Assembly: GCA_029243165.1 (NCBI GenBank)
Contig: JAQWSN010000005.1
Location: 186,001 to 250,000, forward strand
Reading direction: 5' to 3'
Origin: Flavobacteriaceae bacterium
GTDB taxonomy: Bacteria; Bacteroidota; Bacteroidia; Flavobacteriales; Flavobacteriaceae
Length of the DNA: 64,000 bases
Shown: piece by piece, positions 29,563 to 39,416 of the stretch
Layout: each line of letters opens with the position of its first letter
Position numbering within the stretch: position 1 is the stretch's first letter
Notes under the pieces: generated by a model
What the model was told of the DNA's origin: nothing
Database searches by the model: none
What the model saw: the letters and a program-made list of their open reading frames with translations, nothing else
Translations under genes and position numbers: made by a program

Positions 29563-30387
29563 ATGAAACAATATTTAGACTTATTAGAACATATCAATAG
29601 TCAAGGGACCGTTAAAACAGATCGAACAGGCACGGGTACAAAAAGTGTTTTTGGATACCAAATGCGATTTGACCTTTCCGAGGGTTTCCCGTTAGTAACT
29701 ACAAAAAAAATACACGTAAAGTCAGTCATTCACGAATTGCTTTGGTTTTTAAAGGGATCCACTAATGTTGATTATTTGCAAGAGAACGGTGTTCGGATTT
29801 GGAATGAATGGGCTGATGAAAATGGGAACCTTGGACCCGTTTATGGACATCAGTGGCGCAATTGGAACAGTGAAGGAATTGATCAGATACAAGGTGTTAT
29901 TGAGACACTCAAGTCCAATCCTGATAGCCGCAGAATGTTGGTCTCTGCTTGGAATCCTAGCGTGCTCCCCGATACTAGAATTTCTTTTTCTGAAAATGTA
30001 AAAAATAACAAAGCGGCATTACCTCCTTGTCATGCCTTTTTTCAGTTTTACGTAGCTGATAATAAACTTTCCTGTCAACTCTACCAACGAAGTGCAGATG
30101 TATTTCTAGGAGTCCCCTTTAACATTGGTTCTTATGCTCTTTTAACTCTGATGATGGCTCAAGTTTGTGGTTACCAAGCGGGTGATTTTATTCATACTTT
30201 TGGAGATGTTCACATTTACTCTAATCATCAAGAACAAGTAAAAGAACAACTTTCAAGAATCCCTAAGCCGCTTCCAACAATGAAACTAAATCCTAATATC
30301 AAAAATATTTTTGATTTTACTTACGAAGACTTTGAACTTGTAAATTATGATCCACACCCTTTAATCAAGGGAAAAGTTGCCATTTAA
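29563..30387 (+). CDS. thyA: Thymidylate synthase
   Basis: 274 residues from ATG 29563 ([15 protein letters not shown]); the frame opens earlier only from TTG. Motifs: [20 protein letters not shown], the folate/dUMP arginine loop [11 protein letters not shown], the nucleophile in [12 protein letters not shown], and [14 protein letters not shown]. It methylates dUMP to dTMP using methylene-THF and releases DHF, which nearby folA regenerates. A ~35-residue insertion before PPCHAF is not seen; length is near normal. The 3' end overlaps the convergent PLP gene by 27 bp. Confidence 0.97.
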   Translation: MKQYLDLLEHINSQGTVKTDRTGTGTKSVFGYQMRFDLSEGFPLVTTKKIHVKSVIHELLWFLKGSTNVDYLQENGVRIWNEWADENGNLGPVYGHQWRNWNSEGIDQIQGVIETLKSNPDSRRMLVSAWNPSVLPDTRISFSENVKNNKAALPPCHAFFQFYVADNKLSCQLYQRSADVFLGVPFNIGSYALLTLMMAQVCGYQAGDFIHTFGDVHIYSNHQEQVKEQLSRIPKPLPTMKLNPNIKNIFDFTYEDFELVNYDPHPLIKGKVAI

Positions 30388-31425
30388 ATTTTTGAATTCT
30401 TGTAGTGCTTTAAGCAAATGTTCGAGGTCTTTTTCAGTATTGTAAAAATGAAAAGAAATTCGAACACCTGAACCTCGAACTACAGTTCTAATATTTTTCC
30501 TTTGAAGAAATTCGAATAAAATCTCATCTCCCTTGATATTAAAAATTGAGCTGTGATTTGGACGTTCTTCCACCCAGCCTGATAAAAACCCAGAATCAGT
30601 CAGCTGAACTTTTGCCTCCTGGCTTAAGGTCGCTTTTTTTCTCATCAACCCTTGAAAATTTTGCTTATCCAATTGTTCGATTGCGAAATTTAAACTTGCC
30701 AATCCGAGAATATTAAAATGCCCTTGAAAGAATCGATCCCTGATTTTGTTTTTACTTAAACCCGTTTTGTTTACAAAGGTTTCCGATAACATCACGAGAC
30801 CATTTCCAAAACCCGCCAACAACCATTTGTAACCGCTCCCTGAAACCAAATCGAAAGGAGATTCGTCAAAATGAAATTCATGAGCTCCTAAAAACTGAGT
30901 ACCGTCACCCACTAGAATCAGATGGGGATATTCTTTTTTAATACGCTTTAAAAAATTTTGATCAATTAGCAATCCTGAAGTGTACTGTACGATACTCAAT
31001 GCTAAAACATCCACAGATTCTGTTTTCAACTTTTCTTCAATTGCTTCTTCCAATCGGACTTGCATCGGTATGCTCGTATGAAAAAAATTCTGTTCTTCAA
31101 TGGCATTAGACAAAGAGGGATAATCCTCGTCAATTAATAAAACTTTCAAATTTTTGGGTAACAATGAAAGTGCCGTTCGAATCCCTGAAGAGAAATTGGC
31201 AGTCCCAAAAAATCGATCAGGAGATAAACCAAAGAATGATGCAACATTTTGTTGCATGGGCCCCAAAGCTTCATAAGCTTCTATTTTATATTGATCTCCA
31301 CCGTTTTGAACAAATGACTCTTCATGTCTTCTTCTGAACTCTGCCAGTTGGGTTGACATCAAGCCCACATAGGCAGTGTTGAGATAGGTGGTATTTGTTA
31401 ATAACGGATAAAGCTCTTTGATCAT
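30361..31425 (-). CDS. Class V aminotransferase / cysteine desulfurase-like PLP enzyme
   Basis: 354 residues from ATG 31425 (MIKELYPLL). The fold-type I class V family is shown by [12 protein letters not shown] near the N-terminus, [18 protein letters not shown] (PLP Asp), and the Schiff-base lysine in [15 protein letters not shown]. Relatives include cysteine desulfurases, selenocysteine lyases and kynureninases; I cannot assign a substrate. It is divergent from folA, 48 bp away. Confidence 0.83.
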   Translation of the reverse strand: MIKELYPLLTNTTYLNTAYVGLMSTQLAEFRRRHEESFVQNGGDQYKIEAYEALGPMQQNVASFFGLSPDRFFGTANFSSGIRTALSLLPKNLKVLLIDEDYPSLSNAIEEQNFFHTSIPMQVRLEEAIEEKLKTESVDVLALSIVQYTSGLLIDQNFLKRIKKEYPHLILVGDGTQFLGAHEFHFDESPFDLVSGSGYKWLLAGFGNGLVMLSETFVNKTGLSKNKIRDRFFQGHFNILGLASLNFAIEQLDKQNFQGLMRKKATLSQEAKVQLTDSGFLSGWVEERPNHSSIFNIKGDEILFEFLQRKNIRTVVRGSGVRISFHFYNTEKDLEHLLKALQEFKNLNGNFSLD

Positions 31426-31473
31426 AACAAGGGAAGAAAATGTATTTTTGCTCAAAAATAATCTTTTAGTGGG

Positions 31474-31986
31474 ATGAACAAATCAGAATCTTCAAAAGAA
31501 ATTACTCTAATTGCTGCGGCATCTGAAAACAATGCCTTAGGAAAGGACAATCAACTGATCTGGCATCTCTCAGAAGACTTAAAACGTTTTAAAAGACTCA
31601 CTCAAGGACATGCAATCATCATGGGGAGAAAAACTTTTGAGTCCATGCCCAGGGCACTTCCCAATAGAAAAAACATCATCCTTACCCGCAACAAAGACTA
31701 CAATGCCAAAGATGCTTGGGTCACGCACACTATCGATGAAGCATTAAAACTTACCGAAGGAGACTTACTACCTTTTGTTATTGGGGGTGGGGAAATTTAT
31801 TCTCTTTTTCTACCCATTGCAGACCGTGTCGAACTTACACGAGTGCACAGTAGCTTTGAAGCCGATGCTTTTTTTCCCGAAATTGATCCCCAACAATGGA
31901 AGCTCGTAGAGGAAGAAAAACATTTTAGTTCACCCGATCAACCTTACGATTATTCGTATTTGACTTATAAAAAAAATAAGATATGA
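31474..31986 (+). CDS. folA: Dihydrofolate reductase
   Basis: 170 residues. ITLIAAASENNALGKDNQLIWHLSEDLKRFKRLT has the catalytic acid after LIWHL. HAIIMGRKTFESMPRALPNRKNIILTR is the NADPH-binding segment and FVIGGGEIYSLFLP the glycine motif. It reduces DHF to THF, recycling the ThyA product. It overlaps fabD by 4 bp. A TATTTTTG -7 element at 31442-31449 lies upstream. Confidence 0.97.
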   Translation: MNKSESSKEITLIAAASENNALGKDNQLIWHLSEDLKRFKRLTQGHAIIMGRKTFESMPRALPNRKNIILTRNKDYNAKDAWVTHTIDEALKLTEGDLLPFVIGGGEIYSLFLPIADRVELTRVHSSFEADAFFPEIDPQQWKLVEEEKHFSSPDQPYDYSYLTYKKNKI

Positions 31987-32861
31987 AAGCATTTGTATTC
32001 CCGGGACAAGGTGCCCAATTTCCTGGAATGGGAAAAGAACTTTTCGAAAATAGTCCCGTTGCAAAAACAAGATTCGAACAAGCCAATGAAATTTTGGGTT
32101 TTAAGATTACCGAAATTATGTTTGGCGAAGATGCTGAAGCCTTGAAAGAGACCCAAGTGACTCAGCCTGCTATTTTTTTACATGCCACCATTTTAAGTGA
32201 AGTCATGGGTTCCCGTTTTCATCCTAAAATGGTAGCTGGACATTCTCTTGGTGAATTTTCTGCTCTGGTTGCGGCTGGTGTTTTAGGCTTTGAACAAGGG
32301 CTTTCACTTGTAAGTGAAAGAGCACTAGCAATGCAAGCTGCTTGCAACGAACAACCGGGAACCATGGCCGCCATTTTAGGACTAGAAGACAGTCAAGTTG
32401 AGTCTATTTGTGAAGCAATTCCAGGTGTCGTTATCCCAGCCAATTACAATTGTCCAGGACAATTAGTGATCTCAGGTGCAGTAGATGCAGTTCAAAATGC
32501 CTGTGAAGCTTTTAAAGAGGCTGGAGCACGAAGAGCTTTATTGCTACCCGTTGGAGGAGCTTTTCATTCTCCCCTTATGGAACCTGCAAAAGAACGTTTG
32601 GCAAAGGCTATTGAAAATACGAGTTTCAGTGCTCCTAATTGTCCTGTTTATCAAAATGTTTCAGCCAAAGGAACCATTGATCCCGATGAAATTAAATCAA
32701 ATTTAGTCGCACAACTAACTGCAGCGGTTCGCTGGACTCAAAGCGTTCAACAAATGATTGCGGACGGCGCTACCCATTTTACAGAAGTGGGACCTGGGAA
32801 AGTACTTCAAGGATTAGTCAAAAAAATTGACCGAAGCATGGAAACTGCCTCTGGAGTTTAA
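31983..32861 (+). CDS. fabD: Malonyl-CoA:ACP transacylase
   Basis: 292 residues. FVFPGQGAQFPGMGKEL at the N-terminus, the nucleophile elbow GHSLGEFSALVAAG with Ser near residue 91, the GAFHSPLM histidine motif and TEVGPGKVLQGLVKKI are all intact. It loads malonyl groups on ACP for fatty acid synthesis. The ATG overlaps the folA stop by 4 bp, so translation is probably coupled. Confidence 0.97.
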   Translation: MKAFVFPGQGAQFPGMGKELFENSPVAKTRFEQANEILGFKITEIMFGEDAEALKETQVTQPAIFLHATILSEVMGSRFHPKMVAGHSLGEFSALVAAGVLGFEQGLSLVSERALAMQAACNEQPGTMAAILGLEDSQVESICEAIPGVVIPANYNCPGQLVISGAVDAVQNACEAFKEAGARRALLLPVGGAFHSPLMEPAKERLAKAIENTSFSAPNCPVYQNVSAKGTIDPDEIKSNLVAQLTAAVRWTQSVQQMIADGATHFTEVGPGKVLQGLVKKIDRSMETASGV

Positions 32862-32864
32862 AAA

Positions 32865-34142
32865 CTAATTTTTATAAACAACTCCGTCTTTCATTACAAA
32901 AGTGACATTTGTTAAGGTTGAAATATTTTTATTTGGGCTTTCGTCAGTCGCAATAATATCAGCCAAATAACCCGGTTTTAATTGACCCAATTGGTCTGAT
33001 TGATCCAATAAATCCGCATTTTTGAGAGTTGCTAATTGCAGTGCTTCCTCTACTGGCATTCCCATTTCGTTCATGTAAATGAACTCTTTGGCGTTTTCCC
33101 CATGAGGAAATACACCAGCATCGGTCCCAAAAGCGATGGGTACACCAAATTCGTATGCTTTTTTAAATGTCTGTTGAATTTGAGCTCCAATAGCAATGGC
33201 CTTAGGGACAATAATCGCAGGATAAGAACCGGGGATTTTAGCCTGTTCAGCGACAAACTTCCCTGCTGTTATGGTAGGCACTAAAAAAGCATTTTTTGTT
33301 TTCATTAGTTCCATGGTACGTTCTTCAATTAAAGTTCCATGTTCTATGGTTTTTACTCCATTTGCTACGGCTCGATACATCCCTTCATCTCCATGAGCAT
33401 GGGCAGCTACTTTGAAACCGTAATCCGATGCTGTTTTTGTGATTGCTGCAAGTTCTTCATTAGTAAATTGTGGATTTTGACCACTTTTCGCAACGCTAAG
33501 TACTCCTCCAGTAGCGGTGATCTTAATCCAATCCGCTCCATTTTTGTAGCGTTGACGTATTGCTTTTTTAGCATCATCCACCGAATTGATCACACCCTCT
33601 TTGGGTCCTGGATCCCCTTGAAAATCATTTTTAAAACCGTTAGTTGGATCAGCATGTCCTCCTGTGGTACCAATGGCTTTTCCCGCTGTAAAAATTCTAG
33701 GTCCCGGCACTTTTCCTTTGTTTATTGCATTCCTCAAGGAAATATTGACTCCACTTCCTCCCATATCACGAACTGTAGTAAAGCCAGCCATCAGTGTCCG
33801 ATTAGCGATTTCAGCAGCTTCGTAGGCCGTATCAGCGGGATTGTTCTGAAATACTTTTAAATAGCGATCTGGACTGTACTCGCCCTCTATGTGAACATGC
33901 ATATCGATCAATCCTGGGTAAACCGTTTTTAATTTAAGATCAATTACTTTTGCATTTTTCTCAGTAGGATTTTGATATCCTTTAACTAAAGACTTGATTT
34001 GATTTCCTTCAATCACTATGGTGTGTGGACCTAAAAACTTCCCTTTTTCAGCATTAAATAATTTGCCGCAATGCAAATAAGTGCTTTGAGCCAGTAAAAA
34101 ACTGGATACTAGGGCGAGGCATAAGTTAAAAAAAGTCTTCAT
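32865..34142 (-). CDS. Secreted metal-dependent amidohydrolase
   Basis: 425 residues from ATG 34142, starting with a signal peptide (MKTFFNLCLALVSSFLLAQS). Amidohydrolase-superfamily metal ligands: GLIDMHVHIEGEY (HxH), AAHAHGDEGM, IEHGTLI and IAFGTDAGVFPHG. Resembles the Xaa-Pro dipeptidase/imidazolonepropionase-like periplasmic group. It probably hydrolyses a peptide or cyclic amide in the periplasm, but the substrate is not predictable. It starts 14 bp after the DegT gene on the same strand. Confidence 0.88.
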   Translation of the reverse strand: MKTFFNLCLALVSSFLLAQSTYLHCGKLFNAEKGKFLGPHTIVIEGNQIKSLVKGYQNPTEKNAKVIDLKLKTVYPGLIDMHVHIEGEYSPDRYLKVFQNNPADTAYEAAEIANRTLMAGFTTVRDMGGSGVNISLRNAINKGKVPGPRIFTAGKAIGTTGGHADPTNGFKNDFQGDPGPKEGVINSVDDAKKAIRQRYKNGADWIKITATGGVLSVAKSGQNPQFTNEELAAITKTASDYGFKVAAHAHGDEGMYRAVANGVKTIEHGTLIEERTMELMKTKNAFLVPTITAGKFVAEQAKIPGSYPAIIVPKAIAIGAQIQQTFKKAYEFGVPIAFGTDAGVFPHGENAKEFIYMNEMGMPVEEALQLATLKNADLLDQSDQLGQLKPGYLADIIATDESPNKNISTLTNVTFVMKDGVVYKN

Positions 34143-34155
34143 TTTGAAAAAAAGT

Positions 34156-35286
34156 TTAATTAAAGAATTGTAAAAGTGTGGTTGCAATGTAATCAATTTG
34201 ATCGTGAGTCAATTCGGAATGCATGGGCAATGAAATAACTTCTTTGACCAATTGGTTGGTTATTGGGAAATTTCTTGAATCGACTTGATCGTCTGCATAA
34301 GCTTTTTGAGCATGAAGAGGAACCGGATAATAAACCCCACAAGGAATATTATTTTTGTTTAAATGCACCACCAACGCATCGCGATCAGAGTTTAGAACCC
34401 TTAAGGTGTATTGATGAAAGACATGCGAGTCACAGTCTGCGGCTCGGTGAGGTATTATTAGATTAGCATGGTTTTTAAAATACTGATCGTATCGATTCGC
34501 TGCTTCTTTTCTACGTTCATTGTAAAAATCTAAATATTGTAATTTCACTTTTAACACTGCAGCCTGAAGGGCATCCAATCGAGAATTTACCCCCACCACA
34601 TCATGATAATATCGCTGGTACATACCGTGGTTCACAATTCCTCTAATAAAATGTGCTAATGCATCATCGTTAGTGAAAATGGCCCCTCCATCCCCATAGG
34701 CTCCTAAGTTCTTAGAGGGAAAAAAGGATGTTGCTGAAACGTGTCCTAGGGTTCCTGTTTTAGCTTTTTTGCCATCAGAAAAAGTATGGGTTGCTCCTAT
34801 TCCCTGGGCGTTATCTTCTACTACATACAAGTTGTGTTTGTTAGCTATCTCCAGAATAGAATCCATGGCAGCAGATTGCCCAAAAAGGTGCACCGGAATG
34901 ATGGCTTTAGTTTTGGGAGTGATCGCTTTTTCAATGGCAAGGGGGTCAATGTTAAATGTCTGAGGATCGACATCCACTAGAACGGGTTTTAGTTTTAGAA
35001 GAGAAATAACTTCAACCGTTGCTGCGAATGTAAAATCTGAGGTAATGACCTCATCGCCAGGAACCAACTTAAGCCCCATCAAGGCAATTTGTAAAGCATC
35101 TGTGCCATTGGCACAGGGAATGACGTGTTTTACATTGAGGTAAGCTTCCATGTCGGCTTGAAACGCTTGTACCATAGGTCCGTTAATAAATGCGGAAGTC
35201 TCAAAGACTTGGGACATGTTTTCGGTTACTTCTTTTTCAATAAAGTCGTATTGACTTTTTAAATCCACCATTTGGATTTTTTTCAT
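34156..35286 (-). CDS. DegT/DnrJ/EryC1 family sugar aminotransferase
   Basis: 376-residue PLP aminotransferase acting on nucleotide-linked keto sugars. PCANGTDALQIALMGLKLVPGDEVI, VVEDNAQGIGAT and the PLP-lysine segment SFFPSKNLGAYGDGGAI are the DegT hallmarks; GVNSRLDALQAAVL follows as usual. It should make an amino sugar for surface glycans. It lies downstream of the glycosyltransferase and Stealth genes on the same strand, supporting that role. Confidence 0.93.
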   Translation of the reverse strand: MKKIQMVDLKSQYDFIEKEVTENMSQVFETSAFINGPMVQAFQADMEAYLNVKHVIPCANGTDALQIALMGLKLVPGDEVITSDFTFAATVEVISLLKLKPVLVDVDPQTFNIDPLAIEKAITPKTKAIIPVHLFGQSAAMDSILEIANKHNLYVVEDNAQGIGATHTFSDGKKAKTGTLGHVSATSFFPSKNLGAYGDGGAIFTNDDALAHFIRGIVNHGMYQRYYHDVVGVNSRLDALQAAVLKVKLQYLDFYNERRKEAANRYDQYFKNHANLIIPHRAADCDSHVFHQYTLRVLNSDRDALVVHLNKNNIPCGVYYPVPLHAQKAYADDQVDSRNFPITNQLVKEVISLPMHSELTHDQIDYIATTLLQFFN

Positions 35287-35333
35287 GACGGCATTTTTTA
35301 CAAATTAACTAAAAAATTGAAAGGGAAACCTTA

Positions 35334-36176
35334 TTAAACCAAAGTTTCAAACCGTTTAGGAATTCGCACTAAAGCATTCTTTTTCAATGGGGAGGGTTTG
35401 TTCCAGGCATACCACTTTCTATTTCTGGAAAAATACCGTCTTGCGTAATCAAAAAACAAATCACCTTCTTGAGCATTTTGCTTTTTTAATACTTCATACA
35501 ATAGAAATCTTCTGTTAAAATGCGCTTTCCATCCCGAAGCAATCAGCTGTTGGTTTTGAGAATTCTCATCAGCCTTTTTGTAATCCACTAAACCAAAATG
35601 AAAGAGATACAAATGAGGGTCGATGGTGAAATTTTTCCCTTTTACCCGATGAAATCCTGAACCCCATTCAATAGGTTTTAATCCAACCACGGGTTTGGTG
35701 TATCGATCTGAGACCTGTGCATAACCTCTTTGTGAAAGAAAAGGCATGCTCAGGTCAATGGACTGTTCCAAAGTGGGGTGCTGACCTACGTCAAGCCCCA
35801 AAGCACTTAACGAAGAAGTTGTAAAGTCTTTTGCTAAATAATCGGCTAAAGAAATGTTTTGGTTCGGATCAATTACGAGGAACTCGTCGATATCCATTGC
35901 CAAAACTACATGGTGTCTTTCAAATAAAGTTTGTGCATATTTTGAAATACGCTGCGCTCGTTTTCGATCCCCTTTAGCACGACTGTATGCAACATGAGGC
36001 ACTTGAAAACAGTTTATTTTTTCTGCCAAATTTGGAAGTTTCTGATCCATGCCATCTACAAACAAGTAAATATTTTCAAATCCAAAATGACTTCCATAAT
36101 AAGCGATCCATTTATCAGCAAAAAAGGTATCGTTTCGAACCATTGAAATTACCGCTATGGATTTTTGCTTTATCAT
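35334..36176 (-). CDS. Glycosyltransferase, family 2/92-like
   Basis: 280 residues. It begins IAVISMVRNDTFFADKWIAYYG and has VLAMDIDEFLVID, a DxD-type metal/nucleotide-sugar motif used by GT-A enzymes. This resembles the GT92/'glycosyltransferase family 2' group with conserved DEF. No transmembrane segment is evident. It overlaps the Stealth gene by 4 bp, so both probably act on the same capsule or exopolysaccharide. Confidence 0.8.
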   Translation of the reverse strand: MIKQKSIAVISMVRNDTFFADKWIAYYGSHFGFENIYLFVDGMDQKLPNLAEKINCFQVPHVAYSRAKGDRKRAQRISKYAQTLFERHHVVLAMDIDEFLVIDPNQNISLADYLAKDFTTSSLSALGLDVGQHPTLEQSIDLSMPFLSQRGYAQVSDRYTKPVVGLKPIEWGSGFHRVKGKNFTIDPHLYLFHFGLVDYKKADENSQNQQLIASGWKAHFNRRFLLYEVLKKQNAQEGDLFFDYARRYFSRNRKWYAWNKPSPLKKNALVRIPKRFETLV

Positions 36177-37180
36177 AAAACCTCCAAGTCAAGTATTGAT
36201 TTCATTTTTTGAATTACTTTTTCCTGATCTTTTTTACGAGCCAGATCCAAACTTTGGACACAGATAAAAAGTAGATCATCGTTAATTTGAGCACGTTTGA
36301 ATTTCCGATCCACATAGAGTTCATCACGATTGTGTGGTTGCATGTAAATCGCCTGTGAATCTTTAAAATTCTTATTTCCAGAAAGAATTTCCAAATGATT
36401 GGCAAGGGCCACTGTATTGAATTGATTGTAATTCCTAAAACGGTGGGCTATATTATTTTCTAAACGCTCGGGATAGGTCTTAAAATATGTCGCTAAGATA
36501 TTTTTTCTCATTGCTAAAGGAGTGTGTCCAGACCTAAAATATCGCCAACGAAATCCCAGTTTTTTTGGAGCATTCCACTGATTTACTTGAAAAGATGCAG
36601 CGCGCTCATTCTTTTCTTTTGAAGAAAAAATCAGTTGTAATTTTTCCTTCATTTCATCCCAGAACAACCTCTCGTATGGGGGAAACCTCCACTTGCCTCT
36701 AAGTATGGGTTTGCCATCAATAAACCAGTCGGATGGGGATACCTCTCTCAATAAAAAAATATCGTCATTGAAATAAACAAACTGATCTGATAACCCTTTG
36801 ATCCTCCAGAGCATATTGCTAATACAAATACTATTAAAAGTTGGTAGATACTTTTCGTAGCCTTCAAAAATTTCGGTATGATCAACAATTCGAATATCTT
36901 TTAATCGTTGAGGGAAATAACGCTTAACCGCTTGATCAATTTTAGGGTCTTGCTGATCTGTAACAATGAAAATATTTCGAATAAAGGAAGCAAATTTTAA
37001 GATCGAAAGGACACAATATTCTACTTCATTTAATGAGTGAAAACGAGTTTGAGCTGCACCTGGATGGGTTACCGATTTATTGGAATCCAAAAAACGCAAT
37101 CGTTTTTGCCGTAGGGCGGGATCTGATCCATCAACCCATGCAACAACAATATCAATCGGATTTTGTGTTCTTTTTTTCAC
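36173..37180 (-). CDS. Stealth-family sugar-phosphate transferase
   Basis: 335 residues of the Stealth family, which includes bacterial capsule polymerases and eukaryotic GlcNAc-1-phosphotransferase. CR1 is IDIVVAWVDGSDP near residues 9-21. CR2 spans RFHSLNEVEYCVLSILKFASFIRNIFIVTDQQ and continues to the FVYFNDDIFL Asp pair. The arginine/asparagine-rich CR3/CR4 region (AHRFRNYNQF) is present. It likely transfers hexose-1-phosphate in surface polysaccharide synthesis. Confidence 0.92.
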   Translation of the reverse strand: MKKRTQNPIDIVVAWVDGSDPALRQKRLRFLDSNKSVTHPGAAQTRFHSLNEVEYCVLSILKFASFIRNIFIVTDQQDPKIDQAVKRYFPQRLKDIRIVDHTEIFEGYEKYLPTFNSICISNMLWRIKGLSDQFVYFNDDIFLLREVSPSDWFIDGKPILRGKWRFPPYERLFWDEMKEKLQLIFSSKEKNERAASFQVNQWNAPKKLGFRWRYFRSGHTPLAMRKNILATYFKTYPERLENNIAHRFRNYNQFNTVALANHLEILSGNKNFKDSQAIYMQPHNRDELYVDRKFKRAQINDDLLFICVQSLDLARKKDQEKVIQKMKSILDLEVL

Positions 37181-37302
37181 CTTAATAATTACCCCATAAA
37201 GGTACTACATGTTATTGGGAATAAAACGAAGAACTTAGAATTGAATTTTACTTATTAAAGCAAAGGAATTGTATATTTGAATGATCTTTATGTATTAAAA
37301 AA

Positions 37303-38352
37303 ATGAAAAAAACAATTCTTTTTTCCCTGTTAGCTGGTATCTTATTCTGTCAAGCTCAGGAAAATCCGCCAAATATTATTTTGATGATTGGCGATGGTAT
37401 GGGTCTTACCCAAATTAGTTCAGGTATGTATGCCAATAACAACCAAACAATTTTAGAACAGTTCCCATTTATTGGACTATCCAAAACACATGCAACAAAC
37501 AAACTCGTTACAGACTCTGCAGCCAGTGGAACAGCAATGGCTACAGGGGTAAAAACATACAATGGTGTAGTTGGGATTGACAGTGAAAATGTATCTCAAA
37601 AGAGTATTTTAGAAATTTGCAAAGAAAAAGGATACACTGCCGGTCTCATAGCCACCTCAAGTATTGTCCATGCAACTCCAGCCTCGTTTTATGCAAATGT
37701 AAACTCCAGAAGGCAATACGAAGACATCGCATTACAACTTAGCGAACATAACATTGACCTTTTTGTAGGAGGAGGATCAAAATATTTCAATCAAAGAAAG
37801 GATGGACGTAATTTAATCAAGGAAATGAGTACTTATCAATTTGTGAATAGTCTTAAAGAATTTAAAAAAAGTTCTGCTCAGAAAATTGGTTTTTTAACGC
37901 ATGAGTCAGAACCACCTTCTTTAATGTTGGGAAGAAAACCAGCTCTAAATCAAATAACCAAGCTCAGTTTAGAGAAAATGAATGCAGCTGGCAAACCCTT
38001 CTTTATGATGGTAGAGTCGTCTCAAATTGATTGGGGAGGTCATGCCAACGAACTTAAATATGTGGTTTCAGAATTCATAGAATTTGATGAGGCCATCAAA
38101 GAAGTGTTAGAGTTTGCAAAAGCGGATGGAAACACACTTGTTATCGTAACTGCGGATCATGAAACCGGAGGGCTAAGCCTTCTCGATGGGAATCTTAAAA
38201 AAGGAAAAGTTGAAGGTAAATTTGGTACCACTAGTCATTCAGCAGCCATGGTTCCCGTATTTAGTTTCGGTCCCAAGGCTGAATTGTTCTCTGGAATTTA
38301 CGAAAACACAGCCCTCTTCGATAAGATGTTAGAAATTGTAGAAGAAAAATAA
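37303..38352 (+). CDS. Alkaline phosphatase
   Basis: 349 residues with signal peptide (MKKTILFSLLAGILFCQAQ). PhoA superfamily: NIILMIGDGMGLTQ holds the first metal Asp, LVTDSAASGTAMATG the nucleophile Ser, VESSQIDWGGHANE the second metal site and IVTADHETGGL the Asp-His ligands. It is a periplasmic or secreted phosphomonoesterase. Shorter than E. coli PhoA, as many marine Bacteroidota enzymes are. A TATATTTG -7 element is at 37272-37279. Confidence 0.95.
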   Translation: MKKTILFSLLAGILFCQAQENPPNIILMIGDGMGLTQISSGMYANNNQTILEQFPFIGLSKTHATNKLVTDSAASGTAMATGVKTYNGVVGIDSENVSQKSILEICKEKGYTAGLIATSSIVHATPASFYANVNSRRQYEDIALQLSEHNIDLFVGGGSKYFNQRKDGRNLIKEMSTYQFVNSLKEFKKSSAQKIGFLTHESEPPSLMLGRKPALNQITKLSLEKMNAAGKPFFMMVESSQIDWGGHANELKYVVSEFIEFDEAIKEVLEFAKADGNTLVIVTADHETGGLSLLDGNLKKGKVEGKFGTTSHSAAMVPVFSFGPKAELFSGIYENTALFDKMLEIVEEK

Positions 38353-38353
38353 T

Positions 38354-39373
38354 TTATTTGGTTCGGGCAACAGCTACTATGACTTTTTCAAACTTATCGT
38401 CATTCTCTAAAACTTCATAAAAAGTACCCATAAAATCAAACATGTTTTGATATTCTTTTGGATCTGAAAATTCGCTCTCATAAGATGCTACCATTTGCAT
38501 CAATGACTCTTTTTGATCTAAAAATTGACTTCTGACTTGATCAAAATATTGTTGCTCACGCTTAAAACCGCGATACTTCCGATCTTGAACTGAGTTGATT
38601 CCCAATGTTGTGTTTACAGTTGCGTAACTCGGATTGACCCATCCAGTCATATCGAAATCATAGGGTAAAGGAATAATCTCCTTATCTACGTAAAGTAATT
38701 TGCCGTTATGCTGATAGGCTACCGAAAAATCTGTATTTCCGATCAAATACTGGAAAAAAGCATTTTGAACTGAAGTAACATGTTGCATTGCCATGGGATG
38801 AATAAAACGCTCCATAACCTTTCCTTCGTGACGTTTCGCTACCCTTTTATCATCTTCAATTAAAAATCCTTTCAATTCGAACTCTTTAATTTTTTTACCT
38901 TTTGGCTCCGAAAACTTAATATTTACTCTTCTTGTTTTAAAGTGAAAAGGTGAAATTTTTTCATAAATTTTGTAGGCTATGAATTCTTGCAAAACATTGT
39001 CATTTTTTTCACTTTCTATTTTACAAGGAAGCACCAATTTCATTGTCTTATTTCCATCGAAAAGCGTTCCAGAATATTGGTTTTTTTTAATTTTCATTTT
39101 CACTGGAGGGAAATAACATTCATTTCTTCGGAAGTTTCCTCTAGCTCTTAGGTTCACTTCGATATCAGCCCATTTGTTTTCGTGATAATAAGAAAGGGTT
39201 GTTGTAATGAAGGTTGAATCATCTGTATTTCTATTTAACTCTTTATTGGAATAGCCCAATTTGATTTCAAGAGGTGTTTGATCTTCATAGAGTTTATCTG
39301 ATTTCAGAGCATTCTGCGCAGACAGTACGCCTGTAAACAGCAAAATGAATGAACATAACGTTTGTTTATTCAT
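38354..39373 (-). CDS. Secreted CotH-like protein
   Basis: 339 residues from ATG 39373 with a signal peptide (MNKQTLCSFILLFTGVLSAQ). Two features recall the CotH kinase-like fold: a basic strand LRARGNFRRNECYFPPVKMKIKK and a late LPYDFDMTGWVN acidic motif at the position of the metal-binding D-x-D. The resemblance is by eye and moderate. It might phosphorylate an extracellular protein or be a binding protein only. Head-to-head with the next gene (43 bp between starts). Confidence 0.5.
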   Translation of the reverse strand: MNKQTLCSFILLFTGVLSAQNALKSDKLYEDQTPLEIKLGYSNKELNRNTDDSTFITTTLSYYHENKWADIEVNLRARGNFRRNECYFPPVKMKIKKNQYSGTLFDGNKTMKLVLPCKIESEKNDNVLQEFIAYKIYEKISPFHFKTRRVNIKFSEPKGKKIKEFELKGFLIEDDKRVAKRHEGKVMERFIHPMAMQHVTSVQNAFFQYLIGNTDFSVAYQHNGKLLYVDKEIIPLPYDFDMTGWVNPSYATVNTTLGINSVQDRKYRGFKREQQYFDQVRSQFLDQKESLMQMVASYESEFSDPKEYQNMFDFMGTFYEVLENDDKFEKVIVAVARTK

Positions 39374-39416
39374 AATATAGTTAATAAATTCACTCAAATA
39401 TAATAAATGTTTTTTT